Shown one piece after another: positions 9,340 through 17,370 of a stretch of DNA of 41,312 nucleotides. Origin of the DNA: an uncultured bacterium (GTDB taxonomy: Bacteria > UBP6 > UBA1177); the NCBI GenBank assembly GCA_947305505.1, contig CAMZDX010000005.1, positions 1-41,312 of the forward strand, read 5' to 3'. The position numbers and the translations under genes are program-made. The first letter of the stretch is position 1. Every line of letters begins with the position of its first letter. The notes below the pieces were generated by a model. It worked only from the letters and a program-made list of their open reading frames with translations. It did no database searches and was not told where the DNA came from.

Positions 9340-10787
9340 ACTTTAGCACAATACTCAAACCACTGATTATAATACTCTTTTTCGTTGCTCTCTGCATGGC
9401 GGCTCCTCTTTTGATAGCTGTGTACTACGACGAACCGGCTGCTTTGAAATCGTTCTTCAGCGTCATGATTTCCGTGGCGGGTGTCAGTGCTTTGATTTTT
9501 TATTTTTTGAGAAATCTGCCGATCCACAGAATTGCAGTCAGGGAAAGTTTTGTTCTGGTTGTTCTCTGCTGGGTGTCGATTTCGTTCATTTCGGCGCTCC
9601 CTTTCTATATTTCAGGGGCGATTCCGGACTTTTCGGAGGCTTTTTTCGAAACTGTTTCGGGTTTTTCGACAACCGGTGCTACGATTCTGACCGACATCGA
9701 AGCTCTGCCGAAATCAATGCTCTTCTGGCGCAGTCTCACTCACTGGCTGGGCGGTATGGGAATCATCGTTCTCGCGGTAGCTGTCCTTCCGCTTCTGGGT
9801 GTCGGAGGTCTGCAGCTGCTCAAAGCCGAAGCTCCCGGACCAACAGTCGACAAGATTTCTCCCAGAATCAGCGAAACGGCAAAAACACTCTGGGGGATAT
9901 ACATCGGAATGACCGTAGTAGAAGCGATGCTTCTCAATTTTGCCGGAATGCCTTACTTCGACGCTTTCAACCACGCTCTGGCAACGATCGCAACAGGCGG
10001 ATTTTCCCCGAAAAACGCATCTGTCGGTGCATATCATTCCGCTTTCATCGAGTGGATCGTCATAGTTTTCATGATTCTGGCCGGTATGAGTTTCACTCTG
10101 CACTACAAAATTATAACGGGAAGGGCGCACCAGATTCTCAAAAACACCGAGCTTAAGGTTTATCTCGCGATTATTGCGGTCGGTTCGCTGTTTGTCGCGG
10201 GAGATCTTTACTACCACCATGTCTATTCAGTTCACGATTCGATCCGTCAGGCGTTTTTTCAGGTTTCTTCGATTATCACCACGACCGGATTTGCTACCGC
10301 AGACTACAAACAGTGGCCTTCTTTTGCCCAATATATCATTTTTCTTTTAATGTTTTCAGGTGCTTGCAGCGGTTCGACGAGCGGCGGCGTAAAAATTATC
10401 CGAATAGTAACGCTCATGAAACTCGCAATAAACGAGTTGAAATATCTTGTTCATCCCAAAGCCATTATGACGATTTTCATAGACGGCAATGTTATCAAAA
10501 AAGACATGATATATTCGATTTCGGCGTTTGTTTTCCTTTACGCGGTCTGTGTTCTCACCACAGCCTGCATCTGCGCTCTCTCGGGTGTCGGAGTTCTGAC
10601 ATCTTTCACTGCCGCACTTTCGACTGTAGGAAATATCGGTCCCGGATTCGGCAGGATCGGTCCGGTTGAAAACTATCACTTTTTCAAAGACTGGGTAAAG
10701 TGGTTTTTGTCTGCCGCAATGATTATGGGAAGACTTGAGGTCTTCACCGTCATGGTCATTTTCACGAGAGCTTTCTGGAAAAGGTAA
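9336..10787 (+). CDS. trkH: Trk/Ktr potassium channel subunit TrkH
   Basis: A 483-residue integral membrane protein with the repeated M1-P-M2 architecture of Trk/Ktr K+ transporters. The four filter-like loops are recognisable by Gly-containing motifs such as SGFSTTGAT, ATGGFSPKN, TTTGFAT and TVGNIGPGFG. ThrTrpLeuGlyGlyMet-type sequence (HWLGGMGIIVLAVAVLPLLG) follows the first loop, as in TrkH. It overlaps trkA by 4 bases, giving a two-gene translationally coupled K+ uptake operon. The assembled channel sits in the inner membrane with the TrkA ring on the cytoplasmic face. Confidence 0.95.
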   Translation: MNFSTILKPLIIILFFVALCMAAPLLIAVYYDEPAALKSFFSVMISVAGVSALIFYFLRNLPIHRIAVRESFVLVVLCWVSISFISALPFYISGAIPDFSEAFFETVSGFSTTGATILTDIEALPKSMLFWRSLTHWLGGMGIIVLAVAVLPLLGVGGLQLLKAEAPGPTVDKISPRISETAKTLWGIYIGMTVVEAMLLNFAGMPYFDAFNHALATIATGGFSPKNASVGAYHSAFIEWIVIVFMILAGMSFTLHYKIITGRAHQILKNTELKVYLAIIAVGSLFVAGDLYYHHVYSVHDSIRQAFFQVSSIITTTGFATADYKQWPSFAQYIIFLLMFSGACSGSTSGGVKIIRIVTLMKLAINELKYLVHPKAIMTIFIDGNVIKKDMIYSISAFVFLYAVCVLTTACICALSGVGVLTSFTAALSTVGNIGPGFGRIGPVENYHFFKDWVKWFLSAAMIMGRLEVFTVMVIFTRAFWKR

Positions 10788-10794
10788 ATTCTTT

Positions 10795-10827
10795 TAGGGA
10801 ATTTAAGGAATCTAGGGAATTTAAGGA
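10795..10827. repeat. Two 15-bp direct repeats after trkH
   Basis: TAGGGAATTTAAGGA occurs exactly at 10795-10809 and 10813-10827, 18 bases apart, in the gap between the convergent trkH and the thioredoxin-fold lipoprotein. There is no hairpin; the role is unknown. Confidence 0.7.
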
Positions 10828-10856
10828 TTTTAAATCGGAAAATTTAAAGATTTTGC

Positions 10857-12428
10857 TTATTCGCCGCAGCCGCCCTGAGGAGCAGGTTTGTCACCGGCTT
10901 TGATCGCTTTGTCTGCTGCACAGCCTTTAAGATCCTTGTTGTGAGCGCAGATCTGTCTCTGGATGTCGTTTGCAGCAACGCCGCCGCCCTGGAATTTGTT
11001 GTTGAAAATCCATGTCGGGCTGCCACCGATATTCATAGCGTTTCCGATTTTGATGTTTTCGCTGTGAAGTTTTACACCTTCGCCGCCGTTGAAGCATTTT
11101 TCGATGACGTCAGCTTTGATTTTGCCGGTTGCGCATTTCTGCCAGTCGGTTCCTCTGATGTTCTCGTTGCGGCACCAGATGTAGTCCATGTAATCTTTCG
11201 GGTAATGTTTGATCGCGCAGAGTTCACGAATGTTCTCGTCAACTTCGCCCTGACCGTGAAGTGCCTGGAATTTGCCGGGCTCGGTCTCGTTTGCGATGTA
11301 GTTTACGTGGAAATCAAGTTTGTCGTCTTTGAAAGCGGCAAAAACATCTTTCATTGCGTTGAGCGCCATAACGCCGTAGGGGCACTGGCTCATAACGAAA
11401 AGGTCAACTCTTCCCGGGATCTCTTTTCTGCAGAGCATTTCTTCTTTGCAGTCGTCATCGGCACAGTCAACTTTGCCGTTCTGGGTGTCGTCGATTCCGT
11501 TGTCGCAGATTTCTTTGGTCGGGTCGAATTTTGCGCCGACTCTCAAAAGAACGGAGTCGCCTGCTTTTACAGCCCAGCGGGCGATCTTCTGATATTCTTC
11601 CTCTTTTTCAACAGCAGCTTCGAAAGCTAAGATAGGAAGGGTTTTGAAACCTGCAGCTGCAAATGTTTTGTACATTTCCTGAGCTTTTGCATCGGAGTAG
11701 TCAAGGATCTCCGGGATAAGTCCGGGGAACATGTTTTTAAGCTGACCGACCAAAGCTTCGGGTCTGCAGTCTTTGCATCTTTTGTCGGAAATAACCGTAA
11801 CTTTTACTTTTGCAGGTTCAGGAATCGAGCTGCAAACTTCGGGTTTCGCGGTTTTGTATTCGTTGCAGATAGCTCTCAGGAAATCGTTGGAAGTTCTTCC
11901 GCCTCTGTAGGGCTGATCCTGAAGGAAAATGGTGGGCGAACCGTTTGCGCCTTTCGATTTCGAGAATTTGTAGCTTTCAAGAAGAATGTTCTCACCTTCG
12001 TCGCCGTCTTTGCACGCGTTGACTTTAGCTACATTGAGGTTGAGTTCTTTTGCGCAGCTTTCAAAGTTTTCGGGAATCTTTCTCGATTCTTTGTTCATGC
12101 AGACGACAAGATTCATGTAATCCTTCGGCATGTGTTTTTTAGCGCAAAGGAATATTTTGTCGCCTTGACGCTCGGTTTCTCCGTGCATCGGCATCCAGCC
12201 GCCGTCCTTTTCGTAACCGATGTAGTTGAGTTCGAAATCAACAGCGTTGCCGAGTTTGTCGAGTGTCGGTTTGATTGCGTTCATAACCTGAACACCGTAA
12301 GGACATTTACTCATAACGTGGAAAGAAAGTTTAACTTTCTCTTTTGCTTCGGGTTCTTTGTTGCCGCATGCGGGCAGAACTGCCAGTAAAAGGGCAAGGA
12401 CTGAAGCGATAACTAATGATTTTTTCAA
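10857..12428 (-). CDS. Lipoprotein with three thioredoxin-fold (GILT/DsbA-like) domains
   Basis: A 523-residue exported lipoprotein starting at TTG, with a strong AGGAGG 4 bases before it. The signal ends in a lipobox with Cys21. Domain 1 has KCPYG (Cys42) and a cis-Pro loop NGSPTIF. A middle domain has CKDC and LPIL. Domain 3 has QCPYG (Cys349) and GGSPTWIF. The two CPYG domains have the spacing of GILT/DsbA-type thiol reductases, with extra conserved-looking Cys. Between domains 2 and 3 is a short Cys/Asp linker (CDNGIDD ... CADDDC), a motif common in secreted proteins of Myxococcota-like bacteria. It probably handles disulfides or Cys-rich exported substrates in the periplasm; several Cys-rich lipoproteins are encoded nearby. 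The substrate is unknown. Confidence 0.8.
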   Translation of the reverse strand: MKKSLVIASVLALLLAVLPACGNKEPEAKEKVKLSFHVMSKCPYGVQVMNAIKPTLDKLGNAVDFELNYIGYEKDGGWMPMHGETERQGDKIFLCAKKHMPKDYMNLVVCMNKESRKIPENFESCAKELNLNVAKVNACKDGDEGENILLESYKFSKSKGANGSPTIFLQDQPYRGGRTSNDFLRAICNEYKTAKPEVCSSIPEPAKVKVTVISDKRCKDCRPEALVGQLKNMFPGLIPEILDYSDAKAQEMYKTFAAAGFKTLPILAFEAAVEKEEEYQKIARWAVKAGDSVLLRVGAKFDPTKEICDNGIDDTQNGKVDCADDDCKEEMLCRKEIPGRVDLFVMSQCPYGVMALNAMKDVFAAFKDDKLDFHVNYIANETEPGKFQALHGQGEVDENIRELCAIKHYPKDYMDYIWCRNENIRGTDWQKCATGKIKADVIEKCFNGGEGVKLHSENIKIGNAMNIGGSPTWIFNNKFQGGGVAANDIQRQICAHNKDLKGCAADKAIKAGDKPAPQGGCGE

Positions 12429-12483
12429 AGATTCCTCCTTTAATTAGGTTATCAAAAAAACATAAACAAAAAAAACGACGGAT

Positions 12484-12511
12484 ATTATATGTTTTTTTAC
12501 TGAAAAAGCAA
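12484..12511 (-). promoter_or_regulatory. Sigma-70-type promoter for the thioredoxin-fold lipoprotein
   Basis: On the minus strand TTGCTT (12506-12511) and a perfect TATAAT (12484-12489) are 16 bases apart, about 50 bases before the TTG start. Confidence 0.6.
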
Positions 12512-12576
12512 ATATTCACAACGCTGTCGTTTTTCAGCCGGAACCGCATCTTCCAACAGCCGGAGTTCAAAAATTA

Positions 12577-12604
12577 TTCCAATTTTTCAGAATCCTGCTA
12601 AAAT
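12577..12604 (+). promoter_or_regulatory. Possible promoter for the acetyltransferase-thioredoxin pair
   Basis: TTCCAA (12577-12582) and TAAAAT (12599-12604) with a 16-base spacer, 40 bases before the ATG. The -35 is weak. Confidence 0.35.
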
Positions 12605-12644
12605 ACCGCGTTTTTTGTGGTGCTGTACCTGGTGATACGAAAAG

Positions 12645-13247
12645 ATGACAGCTGAAAAAGAATATTTCGTTCATGAAACCGCTATCGTTGATGACGGTGT
12701 AACTATCGGAAAAAACACAAAAATCTGGTGTTTTTCCCACATTCTCAAAAACACGAGGATCGGCGAAAGGTGCAATATCGGACAGAACTGCGTCATCGGC
12801 GCAAACGTAAATATCGGCAACGGCGTTAAAATCCAGAACAATATTTCAGTTTATGACGGTGTTGAAATCGAAGACGACGTTTTTCTCGGACCTTCGATGG
12901 TTTTCACAAATGTCATCAATCCGCGTGCATTCATTGAAAGAAAGCATGAATTCAAAAAAACGCTGATGAAAAAAGGTTGTTCGGTGGGCGCGAACGCAAC
13001 GATAGTCTGCGGTGTAACTGTCGGAAAATATTCGTTTATCGGCGCAGGAAGCGTCGTAACGCAGGATGTTCCCGACTTTGCGCTCGTCTACGGAGTTCCG
13101 GCGAAAATGCACGGCTGGGTCTCGAAAAACGGCTACAAACTTGAATTTAACGGAAACGGCGAAGCCATAGACTGCTCGGACGGAAGCAGATACCTTCTGA
13201 GCAGCGGCAAAGTCTCCATGATTTCCGAAAATACGGAGGAAAAATGA
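12645..13247 (+). CDS. Left-handed beta-helix N-acetyltransferase, WbpD/WlbB-like
   Basis: A 200-residue hexapeptide-repeat acyltransferase. Repeats of the [LIV]GxxxxI type run from about residue 10 to 155 ([27 protein letters not shown] and so on). The loop with [14 protein letters not shown] is characteristic of the WbpD/WlbB group, which acetylates the 3-amino group of UDP-2-acetamido-3-amino-glucuronate for O-antigen or related glycans. The C-terminal Gly-Val-Pro-Ala-Lys ([10 protein letters not shown]) is the usual cofactor-site ending. No other members of that sugar pathway are next to it, so the exact substrate is inferred. The ribosome-binding site is poor. The stop overlaps the next gene in ATGA. 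Confidence 0.85.
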   Translation: MTAEKEYFVHETAIVDDGVTIGKNTKIWCFSHILKNTRIGERCNIGQNCVIGANVNIGNGVKIQNNISVYDGVEIEDDVFLGPSMVFTNVINPRAFIERKHEFKKTLMKKGCSVGANATIVCGVTVGKYSFIGAGSVVTQDVPDFALVYGVPAKMHGWVSKNGYKLEFNGNGEAIDCSDGSRYLLSSGKVSMISENTEEK

Positions 13248-13648
13248 GTTTTTTTGATGTTTTAAAAAGTATGCTTCCGCATGAAAAGGTTTATCCGGTG
13301 GAACTTTCAAACGAGACATTCTTTCCATCTCTCAAAAATTCGCCGGTCCCGGTAATTGTCGATTTTTATGTCGAAAAATCGCAGCCGTGCAGCATGGTCT
13401 ACTCGACTTTGACAAAGTTCGCGACCGATTTTAAAGGCCGTGCGAGGGTCGGTGCATTCAATCTGGCGCAGGATACCGACGGAAAAATCATAGTTCCCTG
13501 CAAAATAAAAGCTGTTCCGACGATCGGTATTTTCATTAAAGACGAGCCTGTCGAGCTGCTTGAAGGGGTTTCGGGATACCTGAAAATCCAGGAAGCTTTT
13601 GAAAAGGCTGAAGAAAAAATAAACAGTAAAAAAAGTGCTAAAAAGTAA
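13244..13648 (+). CDS. Thioredoxin-fold protein lacking the first active-site Cys
   Basis: A 134-residue thioredoxin-like protein. The strand VPVIVDFYV precedes the active-site position, and the cis-Pro loop is AVPTIGIF, both in the expected places. Where thioredoxin has WCGPC, this reads KSQPC: the second Cys is kept, but the nucleophilic first Cys is Ser. It therefore cannot perform the usual dithiol exchange; a monothiol, binding or chaperone role is more likely. It has an N-terminal extension of about 30 residues and a Lys-rich tail, no signal peptide, and a GGAGGA site inside the end of the upstream gene, so the two are cotranslated. Confidence 0.75.
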   Translation: MSFFDVLKSMLPHEKVYPVELSNETFFPSLKNSPVPVIVDFYVEKSQPCSMVYSTLTKFATDFKGRARVGAFNLAQDTDGKIIVPCKIKAVPTIGIFIKDEPVELLEGVSGYLKIQEAFEKAEEKINSKKSAKK

Positions 13649-13689
13649 TATTGTACGGTCATTTTAACAAAAATTTTTGGAGGTTGATT

Positions 13690-15087
13690 ATGAAAAAGTT
13701 CTTGGCATTGACTGTTTTCGCAGCACTCTTGTTTGCAGTAAGCTGCGGCGGATCAGGCGAAAGCAAAAAGGTCGTTGAAGAAAAATCACAGACTGTTACC
13801 GCTGCGGAAGGCGGAGAAATCGAAGTTGCAGGCGGCGAAGCAAAAATAAAAATTCCTGCCGGCGCACTCGAAAAAGATACCGAAATTTCGGTAACACTTT
13901 ACACAACAGACGGATTCAAAAACAAAAAAGCACTTGCTTCAAATGTTGTTGAATTCGGTCCTTCAGGTACGAAATTCAAAAAACCGGTTGTAATCACGAT
14001 CAATGCGGAAAGATCCGTAAACGGCAAAACTGTTGCGGCTGCCGTTATGAAAAGCGACGGAACATGGAGCTACAGCGAAAAAGGAGCTTATGCGATGTTC
14101 GGCGGATACGACGAGGCGGGAGATCCTATCATGACAACTGCTGCCGGCGATCCTATTATGATCAGCAACGGCAATCTGACGACCGCTGCCGGCGATCCGA
14201 TCATGAATGCTGCTGCAGGCGATCCCATCATGCTTGCTGCTGCAGGAGATCCGATTATGACGAATGCAGCCGGTGATCCGATCATGAATGCTGCTGCAGG
14301 AGACCCGATCATGATGACGACCGGTCACTTCTCAAGCTACACTTTCGTTGTCGTTGACGACGTTGAAGAAGAGAATAATACAACGAATCCAGGAAACCAG
14401 CATTCAGGCGAAGTTACATGCAAGACCGTAAAAGAGTGGGATACTCTCTACGGTGACGGAGAGGATGCTGACTACAGTGACAAAGAAGACAGCTCAATCT
14501 ACTGCCAGAAAACAGGCGAGATGCTCGTTTACTGCATTTACGGTGATTTCTACGGCGCATATTCCGACATCTACTCGATAAAAGTCGGTGACAAAGAATT
14601 CAAATGCGAATCGGAAAACAACGAAGACTGTGTTTTCGGAATGGAACAGTACTGCGAAGCGCTTGACGGCGAATATGAAGACGGTTACTACTGTGAAGAA
14701 CAGGGAACGTGCGAGAAAACCGGAGAAATTGCGAAAGTCTGCGCTTCAACAAAAGGCGACGGAAACTTCTACTATCAGGCAGGCGACAAAAAATTCGACG
14801 GATGCACGAACGAGAATGTCGAGGATTGCTATAATGAGTTTATCGAATACTGCGGAGATACGATTTCCGAAGAAGAAGAGGAAGAAGAAGAAATTCCTGA
14901 AGAGTGCAGTTATTACATGTATTGCGAAAGCGGAGATTTCGACATTTACCGCTGCACTCCGGAAGACGATGACATATACATTTTCTACAGCGGATATTCA
15001 CAGGAATGCGATGAACCTGAAGAAGATATGGAAAGATGCGACAAAGAGCTGGCTCTTTTCTCAGACTCTTGTTCCAGTAATGAATAA
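13690..15087 (+). CDS. Lipoprotein with ZU5-like domain and AGDPIM tandem repeats
   Basis: A 465-residue lipoprotein. The ATG at 13690 has GGAGG upstream and starts a clear signal ending in VSC (lipobox). Residues about 35-140 resemble a ZU5-type beta domain (IKIPAGAL, then FKKPVVITI), found in surface and autoproteolytic proteins. Seven copies of AGDPIM follow near residues 141-208. The remaining half is rich in Cys, Asp, Glu and Tyr with paired Cys spacing, plus a poly-Glu stretch near 395-405. The protein is probably displayed on the outer membrane. No homologous function is recognised. The neighbours are not clearly related. Confidence 0.75.
   Translation: MKKFLALTVFAALLFAVSCGGSGESKKVVEEKSQTVTAAEGGEIEVAGGEAKIKIPAGALEKDTEISVTLYTTDGFKNKKALASNVVEFGPSGTKFKKPVVITINAERSVNGKTVAAAVMKSDGTWSYSEKGAYAMFGGYDEAGDPIMTTAAGDPIMISNGNLTTAAGDPIMNAAAGDPIMLAAAGDPIMTNAAGDPIMNAAAGDPIMMTTGHFSSYTFVVVDDVEEENNTTNPGNQHSGEVTCKTVKEWDTLYGDGEDADYSDKEDSSIYCQKTGEMLVYCIYGDFYGAYSDIYSIKVGDKEFKCESENNEDCVFGMEQYCEALDGEYEDGYYCEEQGTCEKTGEIAKVCASTKGDGNFYYQAGDKKFDGCTNENVEDCYNEFIEYCGDTISEEEEEEEEIPEECSYYMYCESGDFDIYRCTPEDDDIYIFYSGYSQECDEPEEDMERCDKELALFSDSCSSNE
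14110..14314 (+). repeat. Seven in-frame AGDPIM repeats
   Basis: The hexapeptide AGDPIM recurs seven times, mostly every 9 residues (27 bases), with one longer spacer (ISNGNLTTA). The codons differ between copies (GGA/GGC/GGT, CCT/CCG/CCC, ATC/ATT) while the peptide is constant. Confidence 0.92.
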
Positions 15088-15108
15088 TTTTTTATTTGGG
15101 AGGATGTT

Positions 15109-15801
15109 ATGAAATCTTACATTGCTGAATTTATCGGCACATTAGCACTTGTAACTTTGGGTTGCGGCACGGCAATGCTTGTCGGCTGCGACGCTGCAAA
15201 CGGCGGCGGCTACATTCTCACTGCTTTTGCTTTTGGTCTCACGATCGTCGGAATGGCTTACTGCGTAGGCAACATTTCCGGCTGCCACATCAATCCGGCT
15301 GTTTCTCTCGGCGTTCTTATGACAGGCGGAATGACAGTTAAAGACTTCATCGGCTATGTGATTTCCCAGTGCCTCGGCGCACTTGCAGGTTCGGGACTTC
15401 TCGCGCTTATCTTCAGCCTCGGCGGAATCGCTGACAAAACCGGCGGATTCGGCACGAACGGCCTTGCAGGCGTAAACGGAAGCGTTGCTGCAGGTCTTAT
15501 AGTCGAGATCGTTCTCACCTTCTTCTTCGTTTTCACGATTTTGGGCGTTACTTCGAAGAAAGGCAACCACGGCTCGTTTGCAGGCGTAGTAATCGGCTTC
15601 ACGCTTGTTCTTGTTCACATTCTCGGCATCGGTCTTACCGGAACATCGGTAAACCCGGCTAGAAGCTTCGGCCCGGCAGTTGTAGCTGCGATCTCCGGAA
15701 ACACCGCTCCGATCGCTGCTCTCTGGGTCTTCATAGTTGCTCCGCTTATCGGTGCTGCGATCGCTGCATGTCTCTGGAATTTCCTTTCAAAAGAGAACTA
15801 A
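15109..15801 (+). CDS. aqpZ: MIP-family water channel, aquaporin Z-like
   Basis: A 230-residue channel with six membrane helices and both half-helix signatures: HINPAVS near residue 63 and SVNPARS near residue 182. The short loops and the Arg after the second NPA match water-selective aquaporins rather than glycerol facilitators. It acts in the inner membrane in osmotic adaptation. A strong GGGAGG precedes the ATG. It stands alone: the following gene has its own promoter. Confidence 0.93.
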   Translation: MKSYIAEFIGTLALVTLGCGTAMLVGCDAANGGGYILTAFAFGLTIVGMAYCVGNISGCHINPAVSLGVLMTGGMTVKDFIGYVISQCLGALAGSGLLALIFSLGGIADKTGGFGTNGLAGVNGSVAAGLIVEIVLTFFFVFTILGVTSKKGNHGSFAGVVIGFTLVLVHILGIGLTGTSVNPARSFGPAVVAAISGNTAPIAALWVFIVAPLIGAAIAACLWNFLSKEN

Positions 15802-15843
15802 ATTCTTATAAGCAGAATCACTATTAAATTTTTTCTTTTCGGC

Positions 15844-15871
15844 TTGACATAGAATTTTAGTATGATATTTT
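15844..15871 (+). promoter_or_regulatory. Promoter upstream of the cDPG-synthetase-like gene
   Basis: A perfect -35 TTGACA (15844-15849) and TATTTT (15866-15871) with a 16-base spacer. Transcription should begin near 15878, at the start of a tandem repeat. Confidence 0.6.
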
Positions 15872-15877
15872 TCCGCG

Positions 15878-15917
15878 CCGTTGACTGTGTCCGGCCGCCG
15901 TTGACCTTGTCCGGCCG
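15878..15917 (+). repeat. Two tandem 20-bp G+C-rich units just downstream of a promoter
   Basis: CCGTTGACTGTGTCCGGCCG (15878-15897) is followed directly by a copy with two changed bases (15898-15917). They occupy the predicted start of transcription and the 5' untranslated region of the gene at 15947. Each holds a CCGGCCG core, suggesting an operator or an RNA element. Confidence 0.8.
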
Positions 15918-15946
15918 TTTTAATAACTTAACATTTGGAGGATCAA

Positions 15947-17302
15947 ATGACCAGAAAGAAAGTTCTCATCATGGGTGCTGCCGGTAGAGATTTCCACAAC
16001 TTCAACACCTATTTCAGACACAATCCAGAGTACGAAGTAGTTGCTTTCACCGCTACTCAGATTCCTGACATCGACGGAAGAAAGTATCCGAAGGAACTCG
16101 CAGGCGAAGACCTTTACCCGAACGGTATTCCTATTTATGACGAAACCGAACTTCCGAGACTTGTAAAAGAACTCGGCGTTGAAGTATGCGTATTCGCTTA
16201 CAGCGATATTTACTATCCGATAGTTATGAGCAAAGGCGCTCTCGTCAACTCGCTCGGCGCAGACTTCGTTCTTATGGGCTATGACAAGACGAAAATCAAA
16301 TCCTGCAAACCGATCATTTCGATCTGCGCGGTAAGAACCGGCTGCGGCAAAAGCCAGACAACAAGATTCATCTATGATATTTTCAAGAAAATGGGCAAAA
16401 AGGTCGTTGCTGTACGTCACCCGATGCCTTACGATCCTGACCTCAACAAACAGGCTGTTCAGCGCTTCGCTAAGATCGAAGACCTCAAAGCTAACAACTG
16501 CACAATCGAGGAAATGGAAGAGTATGAGCCGCACATTGCTGCAGGCAACGTAATTTATGCAGGCGTTGACTACGAAGCTATCCTTCGTCAGGCTGAAAAA
16601 GATGTCGACGGCGAACCCGATGTCATCCTCTGGGACGGCGGAAACAACGATTTCCCGTTCTATGATTCAGACCTCAAGATCGTTGTCGTAGATCCTCTCA
16701 GACCGGGTCACGAATGCCTCTACTATCCGGGCGAAGTCAATGTTCTTATGGCTGACGTTATCGTCATCAACAAGATGGACAGCGCAACTCCGGAAGACAT
16801 CGCAACGGTTAAAGCAAACTGCAAGAGACTTGCTCCGAACGCAGTCGTTATCGAAGCTGACTCCGAACTTACCGTTGACGGCGACATCAAAGGAAAGAGA
16901 GTCCTCATCGTTGAAGACGGCCCGACACTTACCCACGGCGGCATGAAGACCGGTGCTGCAAAAGTTGCTGCACAGAGAAACGGCGTTAAAGAGATGGTTG
17001 ACCCGAAACCGGCAGCTGTCGGCAAAATCGCTTTCACCTACAGAAAGTACCCGAACATCGGCGAAGGCATCCTTCCGGCTATGGGATACGGCGAAGAGCA
17101 GACCAGAGACCTTGAGAAGACGATCAACGCAATCGATGCAGACATCGTTCTCAGCGGCACCCCGATCGACCTCGGCAGAGTTGTAAACGTCAACAAGAAG
17201 ATCGTACGCGTCGGCTACGAACTTGCTCCGAGAGGAAACGGCGCAGAAATGCTTAAAGAAGCTGTTGAAAAACTTTTCAAATGCAAAGGTTGCTGCAAAT
17301 AG
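15947..17302 (+). CDS. Cyclic 2,3-diphosphoglycerate synthetase-like P-loop protein
   Basis: A 451-residue protein of the family annotated as cyclic 2,3-diphosphoglycerate synthetase/GTPase. The N-terminal about 120 residues form a Rossmann-like part beginning KKVLIMGAAGRDFHNFN. The P-loop follows as GCGKSQTTR, and a GTPase-like NKMD sits in the second half. In methanogens the homologue makes cyclic 2,3-DPG; in bacteria the activity is unproven. Homologues often sit beside carbamate kinase, as here. The ATG at 15947 has TTGGAGGA in front; an in-frame TTG at 15935 is part of that site. It has its own promoter and tandem-repeat leader. Confidence 0.82.
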   Translation: MTRKKVLIMGAAGRDFHNFNTYFRHNPEYEVVAFTATQIPDIDGRKYPKELAGEDLYPNGIPIYDETELPRLVKELGVEVCVFAYSDIYYPIVMSKGALVNSLGADFVLMGYDKTKIKSCKPIISICAVRTGCGKSQTTRFIYDIFKKMGKKVVAVRHPMPYDPDLNKQAVQRFAKIEDLKANNCTIEEMEEYEPHIAAGNVIYAGVDYEAILRQAEKDVDGEPDVILWDGGNNDFPFYDSDLKIVVVDPLRPGHECLYYPGEVNVLMADVIVINKMDSATPEDIATVKANCKRLAPNAVVIEADSELTVDGDIKGKRVLIVEDGPTLTHGGMKTGAAKVAAQRNGVKEMVDPKPAAVGKIAFTYRKYPNIGEGILPAMGYGEEQTRDLEKTINAIDADIVLSGTPIDLGRVVNVNKKIVRVGYELAPRGNGAEMLKEAVEKLFKCKGCCK

Positions 17303-17326
17303 TTTTTTGTAACTGATTTTTCAGGA

Positions 17327-17358
17327 AGAGGGGGCACTTGTCCCCTCTTTCTTTTTTT
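17327..17358 (+). terminator. Intrinsic terminator between the cDPG-synthetase-like gene and arcC
   Basis: Stem AGAGGGG (17327-17333) with CCCCTCT (17342-17348) and an 8-base loop, then TTCTTTTTTT. It ends only 13 bases before the arcC ATG, so arcC depends on read-through or a promoter hidden here. Confidence 0.8.
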
Positions 17359-17370
17359 GATGGAGTTTTT

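Noticed and set aside
10941-11630. A 229-codon frame on the plus strand within the thioredoxin-fold lipoprotein gene
   Set aside because: It is a shadow of the minus-strand gene, whose CPYG motifs and cis-Pro loops are unmistakable.
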